Below are positions 15,348-24,579 of a stretch of 36,505 nt of DNA, piece by piece; position 1 is the stretch's first letter; every line of letters begins with the position of its first letter. The stretch spans positions 1 to 36,505 of the forward strand of contig NZ_JAGN01000014.1 of assembly GCF_000526675.1 (NCBI RefSeq). The letters run 5' to 3'. Source of the DNA: Atopobacter phocae ATCC BAA-285. Lineage in GTDB: Bacteria; Bacillota; Bacilli; Lactobacillales; Aerococcaceae. The position numbers and the translations under genes are program-made. Under the pieces are notes generated by a model, which ran no database searches, had not been told where the DNA came from, and saw only the letters and a program-made list of their open reading frames with translations.

Positions 15348-15368
15348 AAAACGTCATCATTACGATTT
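15348..15368 (-). promoter_or_regulatory. Zur-like zinc-responsive operator
   Basis: Read on the minus strand it is AAATCGTAAT, G, then ATGACGTTTT. The Bacillus subtilis Zur box is AAATCGTAAT, N, ATTACGATTT, so 18 of 20 specified positions match. It lies 35 bp upstream of the COG0523 start codon, where bound Zur would block transcription under zinc repletion. Confidence 0.65.
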
Positions 15369-15574
15369 ATAACGATACATTGTTAGTGTAATTAGTGTCG
15401 CTTAAAAAGTCAACTCTAGGCTCGAAAACCTATCGTATATTTAAAGAATATTATTTTATCATACGGGAAATAATGATTAAATGTTACTATAGTATATATA
15501 AAATCCATTTTGATGTCGTTTCTTTTATTTAAAAATGGACTATAATAAAGAAAAAGAAAGAAGGGAATCGCTCG

Positions 15575-16081
15575 GTGAAAAATCATATTGTACTATTTGA
15601 ACCACAAATTCCAGCTAATACAGGTAATATATCTAGAACTTGTGCTGGCACAGATACGCATTTACATTTAATTCGACCATTAGGATTTAAGACTGATGAT
15701 AAACATTTAAAACGTGCAGGATTAGACTATTGGCAACATGTTGATATAACATATCATGAAAATCTTGAAGCTTTTATGAATTTTTTGGATGGTCGTCCTT
15801 TATTTTTAGTTTCAAAATTTGCTAATAAAGTTTATTCAGATGTCGATTATGCTTCTTTAGATGAAGTGTTTTTGATGTTTGGGAAAGAAACAACAGGATT
15901 ACCTGAGACATTTATGCGTGAGCACGCGGAAAAAGCAATTCGTTTACCAATGGACGATCAACATGTTCGTTCACTTAATTTATCTAATGCAGTTTCCATC
16001 GTTCTATATGAAGTGTTGAGACAACAAAAATTTCCGAATTTAGAATTACAACATCATTACGAAAACGATAAAATAGATTAA
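15575..16081 (+). CDS. trmL: tRNA (cytidine(34)/uridine(34)-2'-O)-methyltransferase, SPOUT family
   Basis: 168 residues, the usual length for TrmL (YibK/CspR). Family motifs: FEPQIPANTGNISRTCAGT near the N-terminus, LIRPLGF, FGKETTGLPE (SAM-binding knot) and VRSLNLSNAVSIVLYE at the C-terminus. It methylates the 2'-OH of the wobble nucleotide in certain leucine tRNAs. The start is GTG 15575, preceded 8 nt upstream by AAGGGA; the usual N-terminal HIVLFEPQIP follows directly. A -10 box TATAAT is at 15541-15546 with no clear -35. No terminator is evident after it, so some read-through toward arcA is possible. Confidence 0.92.
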   Translation: MKNHIVLFEPQIPANTGNISRTCAGTDTHLHLIRPLGFKTDDKHLKRAGLDYWQHVDITYHENLEAFMNFLDGRPLFLVSKFANKVYSDVDYASLDEVFLMFGKETTGLPETFMREHAEKAIRLPMDDQHVRSLNLSNAVSIVLYEVLRQQKFPNLELQHHYENDKID

Positions 16082-16084
16082 AAA

Positions 16085-16193
16085 TGTGAAAAATCCGACA
16101 CTTTAAATGTTAAAGTATAGATGTAAGGGCTTTCTCGTTATGCTATACTTTAGTCAATGAAGCGGTTAAATGTGATCACAATAAACGCTTATA
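16085..16193 (+). promoter_or_regulatory. arcA promoter region with several dyads
   Basis: A -10 box TATACT (16144-16149) has a poor -35 (ATGTAA, 16121-16126), as expected for an activator-dependent promoter. Around it are: a Crp/Fnr-like site TGTGAAAAATCCGACA (16085-16100), about 63 bp before the predicted start; an inverted repeat TAAAGTATAG (16111-16120) / CTATACTTTA (16143-16152); a perfect palindrome TGTGATCACA (16171-16180); and a weak cre-like AATAAACGCTTATA (16180-16193). The assignment of sites to FlpS-like, ArgR or CcpA regulators is inference. Confidence 0.5.
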
Positions 16194-16214
16194 AATAAGA
16201 AAGGTGGATTTCTC

Positions 16215-17450
16215 ATGTCGAACAAACCAATTGAAGTCTTTTCAGAAATTGGACGATTAAAAGAAGTAATGCTTCACCGTCCGGGAAAAGAATTAGAAAA
16301 CTTAGTTCCAGATTACTTGGAACGTCTATTATTTGATGATATTCCATTTTTAGAACGCGCACAAGAAGAGCATGATAACTTTGCTCGTATTTTACGCGAA
16401 AATGGTGTAGAGGTAGTTTATTTAGAAGATTTAGCTGCTGAAAGTTTAACAACACCAGAATTAAAAGAACAATTCTTAGAAGAATACTTAGATGAAGCAG
16501 ATATTAAAGGTGTTAAAACACGTGAATTAATTCGTGAATTCTTATTAAGTATTGAAGATAATAAAGAATTTATCGAAAAAACAATGGCAGGTATTCAAAA
16601 AGTTGAATTGCCAGAGTTAAAAGAAAAAGAATTATCTGATATGGTTGAATCGGATTATCCATTCGCGATTGACCCAATGCCAAACTTATACTTTACACGT
16701 GATCCATTTGCGACAATCGGACATGGTGTATCAATTAACCACATGTACAGTGAGACACGTAACCGTGAAACACTTTATGCTAAATATATCTTTACATATC
16801 ATCCAAAATATAAAGATGCAGAAGTACCTCGCTTATACAACCGTACTGAAAACAGCCGTATTGAAGGTGGGGATGAGTTAGTTCTTACAGATAAAGTCGT
16901 TGCAGTTGGTATGAGTCAACGTACAGCGCCAGAATCTATCGAAAAATTAGCTCGTAACTTGTTTGCAGCAGATATGGGTTATGAACAAGTTTTAGCGTTT
17001 AACTTAGCTCAAAATCGTAAATTCATGCACTTAGATACAGTATTTACAATGATTGATGTGGATAAATTTACAATTCACCCTGAAATCGAAGGTGACTTGA
17101 CAGTTTACTCCATTACTAAAAATGGAGATGACCTAAAAGTTGTTGAAGAAACATCAACTCTTCAAGAAGTTTTAGAAAAAACATTAGGTCGCAAAGTTGA
17201 ATTACTTCGTTGTGGAGCAGGTAACATTGTTGCAGCAGCTCGTGAACAATGGAATGATGGTTCAAACACATTAACAATTTCTCCAGGTGAAATTGTAGTT
17301 TACGATCGCAACACAGTGACAAATAACTACCTTGAAGAAAAAGGATTAAAACTTCACAAAATGCCAGGATCGGAATTAGTTCGTGGTCGTGGTGGTCCTC
17401 GTTGTATGTCAATGCCTTTACGTCGTGAATCAGTTGACTGGTCAAAATAA
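16215..17450 (+). CDS. arcA: Arginine deiminase
   Basis: 411 residues. It converts arginine to citrulline and ammonia, the first step of the arginine deiminase pathway. Visible: [19 protein letters not shown] at the N-terminus, [21 protein letters not shown], the catalytic H272 (FMHLDTVF) and the nucleophile C397 in [13 protein letters not shown]. All family residues are present at standard length. ATG 16215 has AAGGTGG about 9 nt upstream. It opens the arc operon. A partial terminator hairpin separates it from arcB, which would let arcA be made in excess. Acid and arginine catabolic control probably works through the dyads upstream and the Crp/Fnr regulator at 26507-27214. Confidence 0.97.
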   Translation: MSNKPIEVFSEIGRLKEVMLHRPGKELENLVPDYLERLLFDDIPFLERAQEEHDNFARILRENGVEVVYLEDLAAESLTTPELKEQFLEEYLDEADIKGVKTRELIREFLLSIEDNKEFIEKTMAGIQKVELPELKEKELSDMVESDYPFAIDPMPNLYFTRDPFATIGHGVSINHMYSETRNRETLYAKYIFTYHPKYKDAEVPRLYNRTENSRIEGGDELVLTDKVVAVGMSQRTAPESIEKLARNLFAADMGYEQVLAFNLAQNRKFMHLDTVFTMIDVDKFTIHPEIEGDLTVYSITKNGDDLKVVEETSTLQEVLEKTLGRKVELLRCGAGNIVAAAREQWNDGSNTLTISPGEIVVYDRNTVTNNYLEEKGLKLHKMPGSELVRGRGGPRCMSMPLRRESVDWSK

Positions 17451-17500
17451 TCAATTATTTGACGTAAGAAGGTAATTGAATCATTTATTGAATCTGTAAA

Positions 17501-17547
17501 TAGGCTCGTTTTATCTTAGTGTATAACAATAAAACGAGCTTATTTTT
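17501..17547 (+). terminator. Hairpin with T-run between arcA and arcB
   Basis: TAGGCTCGTTTTAT (17501-17514) pairs with ATAAAACGAGCTTA (17529-17542), one G-U pair, followed by TTTTT at 17543-17547. It is probably a partial terminator or an mRNA-stability element inside the operon. Confidence 0.7.
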
Positions 17548-17582
17548 ATCAAGAGATATTAAATATAAAGGAGCTATTAATT

Positions 17583-18596
17583 ATGACACAAGTATTTCAA
17601 GGCAGAAGTTTATTAAAAGAAAGTGATTACACTCCAGAAGAATTAGAGTACCTAATTGACTTTAGTGCTCATTTAAAAGATTTAAAACGTAGAGGAATTC
17701 CTCATCACTACTTAGAAAATAAAAATATCTGTTTATTATTCGAAAAAACATCAACACGTACACGTGCTGCTTTTACAACAGCTGCAATTGATTTAGGTGC
17801 ACATCCTGAATACTTAGGAATTAACGACATCCAAATCGGTAAAAAAGAATCAGTTGAAGATACAGCTAAAGTACTTGGACGTATGTTTGACGGAATTGAG
17901 TTCCGTGGATTCAAACAATCAGTTGTTGAAGAATTAGCAGAATTCTCTGGCGTTCCTGTATGGAATGGTTTAACAGATGAATGGCATCCAACACAAATGT
18001 TAGCTGACTTCTTAACAGTTAAAGAAAACTTTGGAAAAATCCAAGGAATTAAATTAGCATACTTTGGTGACGGACGTAACAACATGGCTAACAGTTTATT
18101 AGTAACTGGAGCTATTTTAGGAGCAGACATTACAATTTGTGCCCCTGAAAGCTTATTCCCAGCTGCCGAAGTTCAAGAAATGGCACGCAAATTTGCTGAA
18201 AAATCAGGTTCTAAATTATTAATTACAGATAATGTAGATGAAGCAGCTAAAGGAGCAGACGTTGTTTATACAGACGTTTGGGTTTCAATGGGTGAAGAAG
18301 CACAATTTGAAGAACGTGTTAAATTATTACAACCCTACCAAGTAAACATGGAATTAATAAAGAAAACAGAAAATGATAACGTAATCTTCTTACATTGTTT
18401 ACCAGCTTTCCATGACACAGAAACACAATACGGTAAAAATATTGAAGAACAATTTGGCGTTAAAGAAATGGAAGTAACAGATGAAGTCTTCCGTAGTAAA
18501 TATGCTCGTCAATTTGATCAAGCAGAAAACCGTATGCACACAATTAAAGCAGTAATGGCTGCAACATTAGGCAATTTATTTATCCCTAAAGTGTAG
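17583..18596 (+). CDS. arcB: Ornithine carbamoyltransferase, catabolic
   Basis: 337 residues. In the arginine deiminase route it phosphorolyses citrulline to ornithine and carbamoyl phosphate. The carbamoyl-phosphate motif STRTR is at 57-61, with [11 protein letters not shown] in the middle and the ornithine-site HCLPAFHD from 271 (H271, C272). ATG 17583 has AAGGAG 7-8 nt upstream. The position between arcA and the antiporter indicates the catabolic rather than the biosynthetic enzyme (argF), and its length fits the catabolic branch. A strong hairpin follows it. Confidence 0.95.
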   Translation: MTQVFQGRSLLKESDYTPEELEYLIDFSAHLKDLKRRGIPHHYLENKNICLLFEKTSTRTRAAFTTAAIDLGAHPEYLGINDIQIGKKESVEDTAKVLGRMFDGIEFRGFKQSVVEELAEFSGVPVWNGLTDEWHPTQMLADFLTVKENFGKIQGIKLAYFGDGRNNMANSLLVTGAILGADITICAPESLFPAAEVQEMARKFAEKSGSKLLITDNVDEAAKGADVVYTDVWVSMGEEAQFEERVKLLQPYQVNMELIKKTENDNVIFLHCLPAFHDTETQYGKNIEEQFGVKEMEVTDEVFRSKYARQFDQAENRMHTIKAVMAATLGNLFIPKV

Positions 18597-18605
18597 TTCC
18601 TTTAT

Positions 18606-18640
18606 AAAGGACGGGCAAACGTCCGTCCTTTTTAGTTTTT
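18606..18640 (+). terminator. Terminator after arcB
   Basis: AAAGGACGG (18606-18614) pairs with CCGTCCTTT (18623-18631), followed by T-rich sequence. It lies inside the arc cluster, before a new -10 box TATAAT (18686-18691), so the antiporter, M20 peptidase and arcC may have a separate promoter. Confidence 0.75.
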
Positions 18641-18725
18641 TTAAAGTAGTTCGAATAATTTATTTATTTTAAAGGGCTTTCAGCGTATAATGCAGATAAT
18701 AAAAAAGAAAGGCAAGGTGAATAAA

Positions 18726-20219
18726 ATGGAAGAGAAAAAGAAAAAAGGCTTTAGAATGCCTAATACTTTTACGGTCTTATTTATCATTATTGTAATTATG
18801 GCAATTTTAACCTGGATTATTCCAGCAGGGCAATATCAAGTAGATGAAGCAGGTAACTTAATTCGAGGCACGTATGAACGTGTATCTCAAAATCCACAAG
18901 GTTTTTATGATATGTTGTTAGCTCCTGTATGGGGGATGTTAGGAAAGGGTAGCACTTCTGCTTCTATTGAGGTATCATTCTTCATCTTAATGGTTGGAGG
19001 ATTTTTAGGGGTTGTTAATGAGACAGGTGCTCTTGATTCAGGGATTGCTTCGACTGTTAAAAACTTTAAAGGCCGCGAAAAAATGTTAATTCCAGTTTTA
19101 ATGACATTATTTGCATTAGGTGGAACAACATATGGTATGGGTGAAGAAACAATGGCTTTCTATCCTTTAATTGTACCAGTTATGATTGCAGTTGGTTTCG
19201 ACGCGGTTGTCGGTGTAGCGATTGTTTTATTAGGTTCTCAAATAGGGGTATTATCTTCTACAGTTAACCCATTTGCGACAGGGGTAGCGACAAAAGCTGC
19301 AGGAATTACAATCGGTGAAGGTATCATTTGGCGCTTAATCTTCTTTGTAGTAACTTTACTAATCGCTATTTTCTTTGTATATTCTTATGCTTCAAAAATT
19401 GAAAAAGATCCATCAAAATCTTTAGTACATGATCAACGTGAAAATCATGCAAAAGCATTCAATCTTGCAAATAAAAGCAATATCGAAGAATTAAACAAAA
19501 AACAAAAGAACGTATTAGTTGTGTTTGCTGTAACGTTTACTTTAATGGTAATTAGCTTAATTCCATGGGGCGAATGGACAAGTTTATTTGAGAATACTAC
19601 ATCGGCAATCACAGGTTCATTTGCAGGTGGCGTTTTAGGGAAAGATATGTTACCACTTGGTGAATGGTACTTCCCAGAAATTACAATGTTATTTATTTTT
19701 ATGTCAGTAGTTGTAGCTGTTGTATATGGTATGAGTGAAGAACGTTTCTTCAAAGTATTTATGGATGGTGCGGCTGATTTACTTTCTGTTGCTATCGTTG
19801 TAGCCGTAGCTCGCGGTATTCAAGTAATTATGAATGACGGTATGATTACAGCAACTATTTTAAATATGGGTGAACGCACATTAAGCAGTGTTCCAAGTGG
19901 ATTGTTTATTGTTCTAACATACATTTTCTATATGCCAATGAGCTTCCTAATCCCTTCAACTAGTGGATTGGCAAGTGCAACAATGGGAATTATGGCACCT
20001 TTAGGCGAATTCAGTGGTGTGGCGAAACATTTAGTTGTTACAGCATATCAAGCAGGTAGCGGAATTGTTAACTTAGTTACACCTACATCAGGTATTGTTA
20101 TGGGAGCTTTAGCGTTATCTCATGTTGAAGTAAGTGTATGGTGGAAATTCATGGGTAAAGTAATCGCAACAGTATTTGTTGTGTCAGTAGCAATATTATG
20201 GATTGCTACACTCTTTTAA
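18726..20219 (+). CDS. arcD: YfcC-family (DcuC superfamily) arginine/ornithine antiporter
   Basis: 497 residues, about a dozen hydrophobic segments. It begins with a basic cytosolic tail (MEEKKKKGFRMPNTFTVLF) and the motif TWIIPAGQY that opens YfcC/DcuC-type carriers. Conserved segments include GGTTYGMGEETMAFYPLIVP and SGLASATMGIMAPLGEF. In streptococcal arc operons a carrier of this family sits in the same place and exchanges ornithine for arginine across the membrane; it is unrelated to the LysE/APC-type ArcD. Gene symbol and substrate are taken from this context. ATG 18726 is preferred over an in-frame start 12 codons earlier because AAGGTG lies about 7 nt before it. Confidence 0.85.
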   Translation: MEEKKKKGFRMPNTFTVLFIIIVIMAILTWIIPAGQYQVDEAGNLIRGTYERVSQNPQGFYDMLLAPVWGMLGKGSTSASIEVSFFILMVGGFLGVVNETGALDSGIASTVKNFKGREKMLIPVLMTLFALGGTTYGMGEETMAFYPLIVPVMIAVGFDAVVGVAIVLLGSQIGVLSSTVNPFATGVATKAAGITIGEGIIWRLIFFVVTLLIAIFFVYSYASKIEKDPSKSLVHDQRENHAKAFNLANKSNIEELNKKQKNVLVVFAVTFTLMVISLIPWGEWTSLFENTTSAITGSFAGGVLGKDMLPLGEWYFPEITMLFIFMSVVVAVVYGMSEERFFKVFMDGAADLLSVAIVVAVARGIQVIMNDGMITATILNMGERTLSSVPSGLFIVLTYIFYMPMSFLIPSTSGLASATMGIMAPLGEFSGVAKHLVVTAYQAGSGIVNLVTPTSGIVMGALALSHVEVSVWWKFMGKVIATVFVVSVAILWIATLF

Positions 20220-20231
20220 GGTAAGTATTAG

Positions 20232-20283
20232 TTGAACAGCTTTTTGTAGCAAAACGAGGAGCTATTGAAAGCTGTTCAATTTT
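20232..20283 (+). terminator. Hairpin with T-run between arcD and the M20 peptidase gene
   Basis: A perfect 12-bp inverted repeat TTGAACAGCTTT (20232-20243) / AAAGCTGTTCAA (20268-20279) is followed by TTTT. It is probably a partial terminator or RNA-processing structure that tunes expression within the operon. Confidence 0.65.
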
Positions 20284-20313
20284 CCCTGAAATAATGAAAG
20301 GTTGTTGATAGGA

Positions 20314-21669
20314 ATGAATTCGTTTATTAAAGAAACACATTTGGAATCATGTCATGAATTGATTAAGTCGTTAGTCAACTTTCCTTCCGTTTTAAACGAA
20401 GGTGAAAACGGAACGCCATTCGGACAAAGTATTCAAGATGTTTTAGAATACACACTGAAAACATGTGAAGAAATGGGATTACGTACGTACATTGATCCAG
20501 AAGGTTATTATGGGTATGCAGAAATTGGGTCAGGCGAAGAGTTGTTTGTTGTGCTATGCCATTTAGATGTTGTTCCAGCAATAGATGAAGATAAATGGAC
20601 AACACCGCCTTTTAAAGCAACGATTCGAAACGGACGAATTTACGGAAGAGGAACACAAGATGATAAAGGTCCAACAGCTATCGCATTGTGTGCTCTTAAA
20701 GCTTTAATGGAACAGGGTGTAACGTTTAATAAACGTGTTCGTTTTGTATTTGGAACGGACGAAGAAACATTGTGGCGTGGCATAGCTAAATATAGTGAGA
20801 AAGAAGAAGCCGCTACAATGGGATTTGCACCAGATTCAAGTTTCCCATTAACCTTTGCAGAAAAGAAATTATTACAATCTAAAATTTATGGTCCAGGATC
20901 AGATACATTGAAATTTGAAATAGGTGGCGCATTTAATGTTGTACCTGATGAAGTGATTACATCGGATGAATATTCAGAGCAAATTATGAAAGCATTAGAT
21001 GAATTGGATATAGAACATCATTTTGATTCCGAACGCTTAACGGTTAAAGGCCGGTCAGTCCATAGTAAAGATGCACCGAGTGGGCAAAATGCGGTAGTAG
21101 CTTACTTAAAAGGATTAAATCAAATTGAACAACATCCACTGGTAAAATTTATTGCGGAATCGCTTGACCATCCATTAGCAGAAAAAGTAGTAGGATCAGA
21201 TAAACAGGACGATGTATCTGGACCGCTTACTTTGAATGTAAGTAAAGTGATTATTGATAACGATCACTCAGAAGCGCATTTAGACATTCGTATGCCAGTC
21301 ACCATAGATAAAATGGATATGGTTCAACCATTAATTGACGCGGTTGAACGTGCAGGTTTAACGTATGAAGAATTTGACTATTTAGATTCTTTATATGTAC
21401 CAATTGAGAGCACATTAATTCAAAACTTACTTCAAGTGTATCGTGAATACTCTGGAGATATGACTGAACCAGAATCAAGTGGTGGGGCAACATACGCTCG
21501 TACGATGCCAAATTGTGTAGCATATGGCGCACGCTTACCAAAATATCCTGAAACAGAACATCAAATTGATGAATATATTGAATTAGAAAACATACGTGAA
21601 GCAATGGATATTTATGCGAATGCATTATATTCATTAGTCACTAAAGAAGGAGATAAAACAGATGAGTAG
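20314..21669 (+). CDS. M20-family dipeptidase of the arc operon (PepV/Xaa-His dipeptidase-like)
   Basis: About 451 residues. M20 metallopeptidase: metal-site H83 in CHLDVVPA, D116 in [12 protein letters not shown], catalytic E150 in GTDEET and PDSSFPL further on. A lid/dimer domain occupies the middle. Cytosolic, with no signal peptide. In streptococci a gene of this type sits between the antiporter and arcC and is sometimes called arcT; it probably frees arginine from imported dipeptides. I chose ATG 20314 over two in-frame TTG codons just upstream, which lie immediately against the GAAAGG site; that choice is not certain. The stop overlaps the arcC start by 8 bp, indicating translational coupling. 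Confidence 0.85.
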   Translation: MNSFIKETHLESCHELIKSLVNFPSVLNEGENGTPFGQSIQDVLEYTLKTCEEMGLRTYIDPEGYYGYAEIGSGEELFVVLCHLDVVPAIDEDKWTTPPFKATIRNGRIYGRGTQDDKGPTAIALCALKALMEQGVTFNKRVRFVFGTDEETLWRGIAKYSEKEEAATMGFAPDSSFPLTFAEKKLLQSKIYGPGSDTLKFEIGGAFNVVPDEVITSDEYSEQIMKALDELDIEHHFDSERLTVKGRSVHSKDAPSGQNAVVAYLKGLNQIEQHPLVKFIAESLDHPLAEKVVGSDKQDDVSGPLTLNVSKVIIDNDHSEAHLDIRMPVTIDKMDMVQPLIDAVERAGLTYEEFDYLDSLYVPIESTLIQNLLQVYREYSGDMTEPESSGGATYARTMPNCVAYGARLPKYPETEHQIDEYIELENIREAMDIYANALYSLVTKEGDKTDE

Positions 21670-22600
21670 AAAAATCGTAGTAGCTTTAGGTGGAAATGCA
21701 ATTTTATCAAGTGATGCAAGTGCAGAAGCACAACAACAAGCGTTAGTAGATACTGCTAAATATTTAGTTCAATTCATTGAAAATGGTGATGAATTAATTA
21801 TTACACATGGTAACGGACCACAAGTAGGTAACTTATTGTTACAAATGGCAGCAGCAGATTCTCCAGAAAATCCTGCATTCCCATTAGATTCAGCAGTTGC
21901 AATGACAGAAGGATCAATTGGTTATTGGTTACAACAAGCAATGGGCAATGCTTTAGCTCAAAAAGGAATCAAAAAATCAATAGCTTCTGTCGTTACACAA
22001 GTGGTAGTAGACAAAGATGATCCAGCCTTTAAAAATCCAGCAAAACCAATTGGACCATTCTTAACTGAAGAACAAGCTAAAGCAGAAATGGAAAAAACTG
22101 GGGCAGAGTTTAAAGAAGATGCAGGACGCGGTTGGCGTAAAGTTGTGCCAAGTCCAAAACCAATTTCAATCAAAGAAATTGATATGATTGAAACATTAGT
22201 AAACAGTGGCAATATTGTTGTGTCAGCTGGTGGTGGTGGAATTCCAGTGGTTGAAGAAGATGGTCAACTACGTGGAGTTGAAGCAGTTATTGATAAAGAT
22301 TTTGCAAGCCAAACATTAGCAGAGTTAATTCATGCGGATATTTTCTTAGTATTAACAGGTGTTGATAATGTATACGTTAACTTTAATCAACCAAATCAAG
22401 AAAAATTAGAACGCGTGACTGTAGAACAAATGAAACAATACATTTCAGAAAATCAATTTGCTCCAGGTAGTATGTTACCAAAAGTAGAAGCAGCAATTAA
22501 TTTTGTAGAACATACAACAGAAGGTAAAGCAATAATCACATCACTTGAAAATATTAAAGAAGTGATTGAATCTGATGGTGGTACAATTATTACAAAATAA
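21662..22600 (+). CDS. arcC: Carbamate kinase
   Basis: 312 residues, standard length. It uses carbamoyl phosphate and ADP to make ATP, CO2 and ammonia, the energy-yielding last step of the arginine deiminase pathway. Visible: [20 protein letters not shown] at the N-terminus, [46 protein letters not shown], the active-site loop [18 protein letters not shown] and the C-terminal [20 protein letters not shown] 21662 overlaps the end of the M20 peptidase gene and has AAGGAG about 9 nt upstream. A strong terminator closes the operon. Confidence 0.97.
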   Translation: MSRKIVVALGGNAILSSDASAEAQQQALVDTAKYLVQFIENGDELIITHGNGPQVGNLLLQMAAADSPENPAFPLDSAVAMTEGSIGYWLQQAMGNALAQKGIKKSIASVVTQVVVDKDDPAFKNPAKPIGPFLTEEQAKAEMEKTGAEFKEDAGRGWRKVVPSPKPISIKEIDMIETLVNSGNIVVSAGGGGIPVVEEDGQLRGVEAVIDKDFASQTLAELIHADIFLVLTGVDNVYVNFNQPNQEKLERVTVEQMKQYISENQFAPGSMLPKVEAAINFVEHTTEGKAIITSLENIKEVIESDGGTIITK

Positions 22601-22606
22601 GGCATT

Positions 22607-22640
22607 TAAAACGGGTAATTGAAGTGACCCGTTTTATAAA
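22607..22640 (+). terminator. Terminator of the arc operon
   Basis: TAAAACGGGT (22607-22616) pairs with ACCCGTTTTA (22627-22636). The stem's own T-run serves as the tail. Confidence 0.75.
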
Positions 22641-22649
22641 AAAGTAAAA

Positions 22650-22663
22650 TGATAGCGCTTTAT
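22650..22663 (+). promoter_or_regulatory. Possible CcpA catabolite-responsive element (cre)
   Basis: TGATAGCGCTTTAT matches the cre consensus (TGWAANCGNTNWCA) at all but two positions and keeps the central CG. It lies 52 bp before the C69 dipeptidase start. Confidence 0.45.
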
Positions 22664-22714
22664 TAAGAAATAATCAATATCTCGTGAAATAGACATGCGA
22701 AAGGGATGTTTAAG

Positions 22715-24181
22715 ATGAAAGTAAAATGGATGGGAAAAGCTATAACAAGTTTGGCTGCCGTTACGCTACTAACTCCTCTTGGTACAATTGAAGCCTGTAC
22801 AACTGTTTTAGTAGGTAAAAAAGCATCAGCTGATGGTTCAACAATGATAGCACGGAACGAAGATATGGGAACTGCTTGGACGAAGCGTTTTGTCGTTTAT
22901 CCTGCTGGGAAAAATAAAGAAACAAAATATAAGTCTAAGGCAAATGGTTTTACAACAGATATCCCCAAAGATCGATTAAAAGTAACCGCAACACCAGAAT
23001 GGGATGAATCAGAAGGTCAATTTGATGAAGCGGGTATTAACTCAGCTGGTGTAGCCATGAGTGGAACAGAATCAGCAGAGGCAAATGAAGCGATTTTAAA
23101 AGTGGATCCATTCGTTGAAACGGGAATTGCGGAAGATAGTATGAATGCAGTTGTTCTACCTTACATAAAAACAGCACGTGAAGGAGTCGAACGTCTAGGG
23201 CAGATTGTTGAAAAAGAAGGTGCTGCAGAAGCCAATGGACTCATGTTTTCTGATAAAGATGAAATTTGGTATATGGAAATCGGTTCAGGCCATCAGTGGG
23301 TTGCTTATCGTTTGCCAGATGATCACTATGCAGTGGTAGCTAATCAATTAGCCATTGAAACAGTCAATTTTGATGATTCTGATCATTTCATGATGTCAAA
23401 AGATTTAAAAGAAACAGCCATTAAAGCTAAACAATATAAAGAAGGCGATCCATTTGTTTTTGAAAAAATATATGGTGTTAATCGTGAAGAAGATAAGTAT
23501 TATAATTTACCACGTGTATGGTATGGTCAAAAAATGCTAACACCAAGCTTAAAACAAGATGTAAAACAAGATGATTTTGCTTTCTCAGTTAAACCAGATA
23601 AAAAAATAAGTGTGGAAGATGTACAAAAAGTGTTATCTGCACATTATCAAGATACAGAGTATGATTATCGCAAAAATCCAAAAGCACAATTCCGTCCGAT
23701 GAATGTTCCACATACAATGGAATCTCATATACTACAAATACGTCCAGACATGCCAAATGAAATAGCAGGCATTCATTGGTTAGCGTTAGGTGTACCAGAA
23801 ACATCGGTGTATGTACCGTTTTATAGTGGAATAACTGAAACACCAAAACCATATCAAAAAGGAACGGATAACATCAGTGACGGCGGTGCTTACTGGACGT
23901 TCCGTGGTGTAGATGCGTTAGCTAACTTTAACTATGAAACTGCTCTAAATGAATTAATACAACCAGAAAAAGATCAATTAATTAAAGATTTTAATAAAGA
24001 TTTAGATAAAACGGATAAAGAAGCTATGAAAATGAAGGAAGGAAAAGAACGCGATGAATACTTAACAAAAGTAAGTCAAAAACGTTCAGAAAAAGCAATC
24101 AGTGCTTGGAATACTTTATATAGCAAGTTAATGAAGATGATTACCAATGAAACAAAAGTCTACCATAATCCTAAATTATAG
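22715..24181 (+). CDS. C69-family (PepD-type) dipeptidase with an export signal
   Basis: 488 residues. An Ntn-hydrolase-type cysteine dipeptidase. The nucleophile is C28 in EACTTVLVGKKASADGSTM, followed by ARNEDMGTAW; such enzymes mature by cleavage just before the Cys. In classic cytosolic PepD the Cys is within the first few residues. Here it is preceded by a basic start and hydrophobic stretch (KAITSLAAVTLLTPLGTIEA) that looks like a signal peptide, so the active protein is probably extracellular or envelope-located. ATG 22715 is chosen because AAGGG lies about 9 nt upstream; an in-frame ATG at 22706 abuts that site. It lies between arcC and argS, so feeding arginine dipeptides to the arc pathway is plausible. 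Confidence 0.85.
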   Translation: MKVKWMGKAITSLAAVTLLTPLGTIEACTTVLVGKKASADGSTMIARNEDMGTAWTKRFVVYPAGKNKETKYKSKANGFTTDIPKDRLKVTATPEWDESEGQFDEAGINSAGVAMSGTESAEANEAILKVDPFVETGIAEDSMNAVVLPYIKTAREGVERLGQIVEKEGAAEANGLMFSDKDEIWYMEIGSGHQWVAYRLPDDHYAVVANQLAIETVNFDDSDHFMMSKDLKETAIKAKQYKEGDPFVFEKIYGVNREEDKYYNLPRVWYGQKMLTPSLKQDVKQDDFAFSVKPDKKISVEDVQKVLSAHYQDTEYDYRKNPKAQFRPMNVPHTMESHILQIRPDMPNEIAGIHWLALGVPETSVYVPFYSGITETPKPYQKGTDNISDGGAYWTFRGVDALANFNYETALNELIQPEKDQLIKDFNKDLDKTDKEAMKMKEGKERDEYLTKVSQKRSEKAISAWNTLYSKLMKMITNETKVYHNPKL

Positions 24182-24224
24182 AGAAAATAGCAAGAAAATA
24201 TTTTATTCATTTTTAGTTTTATGC

Positions 24225-24253
24225 TTTACATTCATGTAGCCTTTCGTTATGAT
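24225..24253 (+). promoter_or_regulatory. Promoter of the argS leader
   Basis: -35 TTTACA (24225-24230) and -10 TATGAT (24248-24253), 17-bp spacing, about 40 bp before the T-box stem I. Confidence 0.6.
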
Positions 24254-24291
24254 GATAGTAAGATACTTAAAAGAATATACTTAAAATTAAT

Positions 24292-24550
24292 TGTCAAGAG
24301 AGTAGATTGATGGAATGATTTTAGCGAGTCGGGACGGTGTAAGCCGACACAGAACATGAATTGAACCGCACTTGATAAATGGATGGGTGAACGTTAAGTA
24401 GCCAATCCCGGAGACAGCTCCGTTAACAAAATGAGTATAAGTTAATTGAAATTGTTTCATTATAAAACAATTTGCTAACTTATAAAGTAGAGTGGTACCG
24501 TGCATTCAAGCGCCTCTATAACAAGAAATTGTTATAGAGGCTTTTTTATT
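24292..24550 (+). promoter_or_regulatory. T-box riboswitch, Arg specifier
   Basis: A tRNA-sensing leader of argS. Stem I is closed by CAAG (24295-24298) with CTTG (24371-24374). Its 5' side has an AGTA motif, and the specifier loop on the 3' side reads TGAACCGCA, giving specifier CGC (24367-24369), an arginine codon. The T-box sequence AGAGTGGTACCGTG (24489-24502) differs from the usual AGGGTGGNACCGCG at two positions but keeps TGGT, which pairs with the uncharged tRNA 3' end. The terminator is a perfect 13-bp stem (24512-24524 with 24529-24541) and six T. Uncharged tRNA-Arg should favour the antiterminator and argS expression. Confidence 0.9.
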
Positions 24551-24579
24551 TAAAAAATTATAAGAGGAGAATGAATTCA

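Noticed and set aside
18669-18682. TTAAAGGGCTTTCA before arcD as a cre site
   Set aside because: The reverse complement resembles cre, but the central CG, the most conserved part, is lost.
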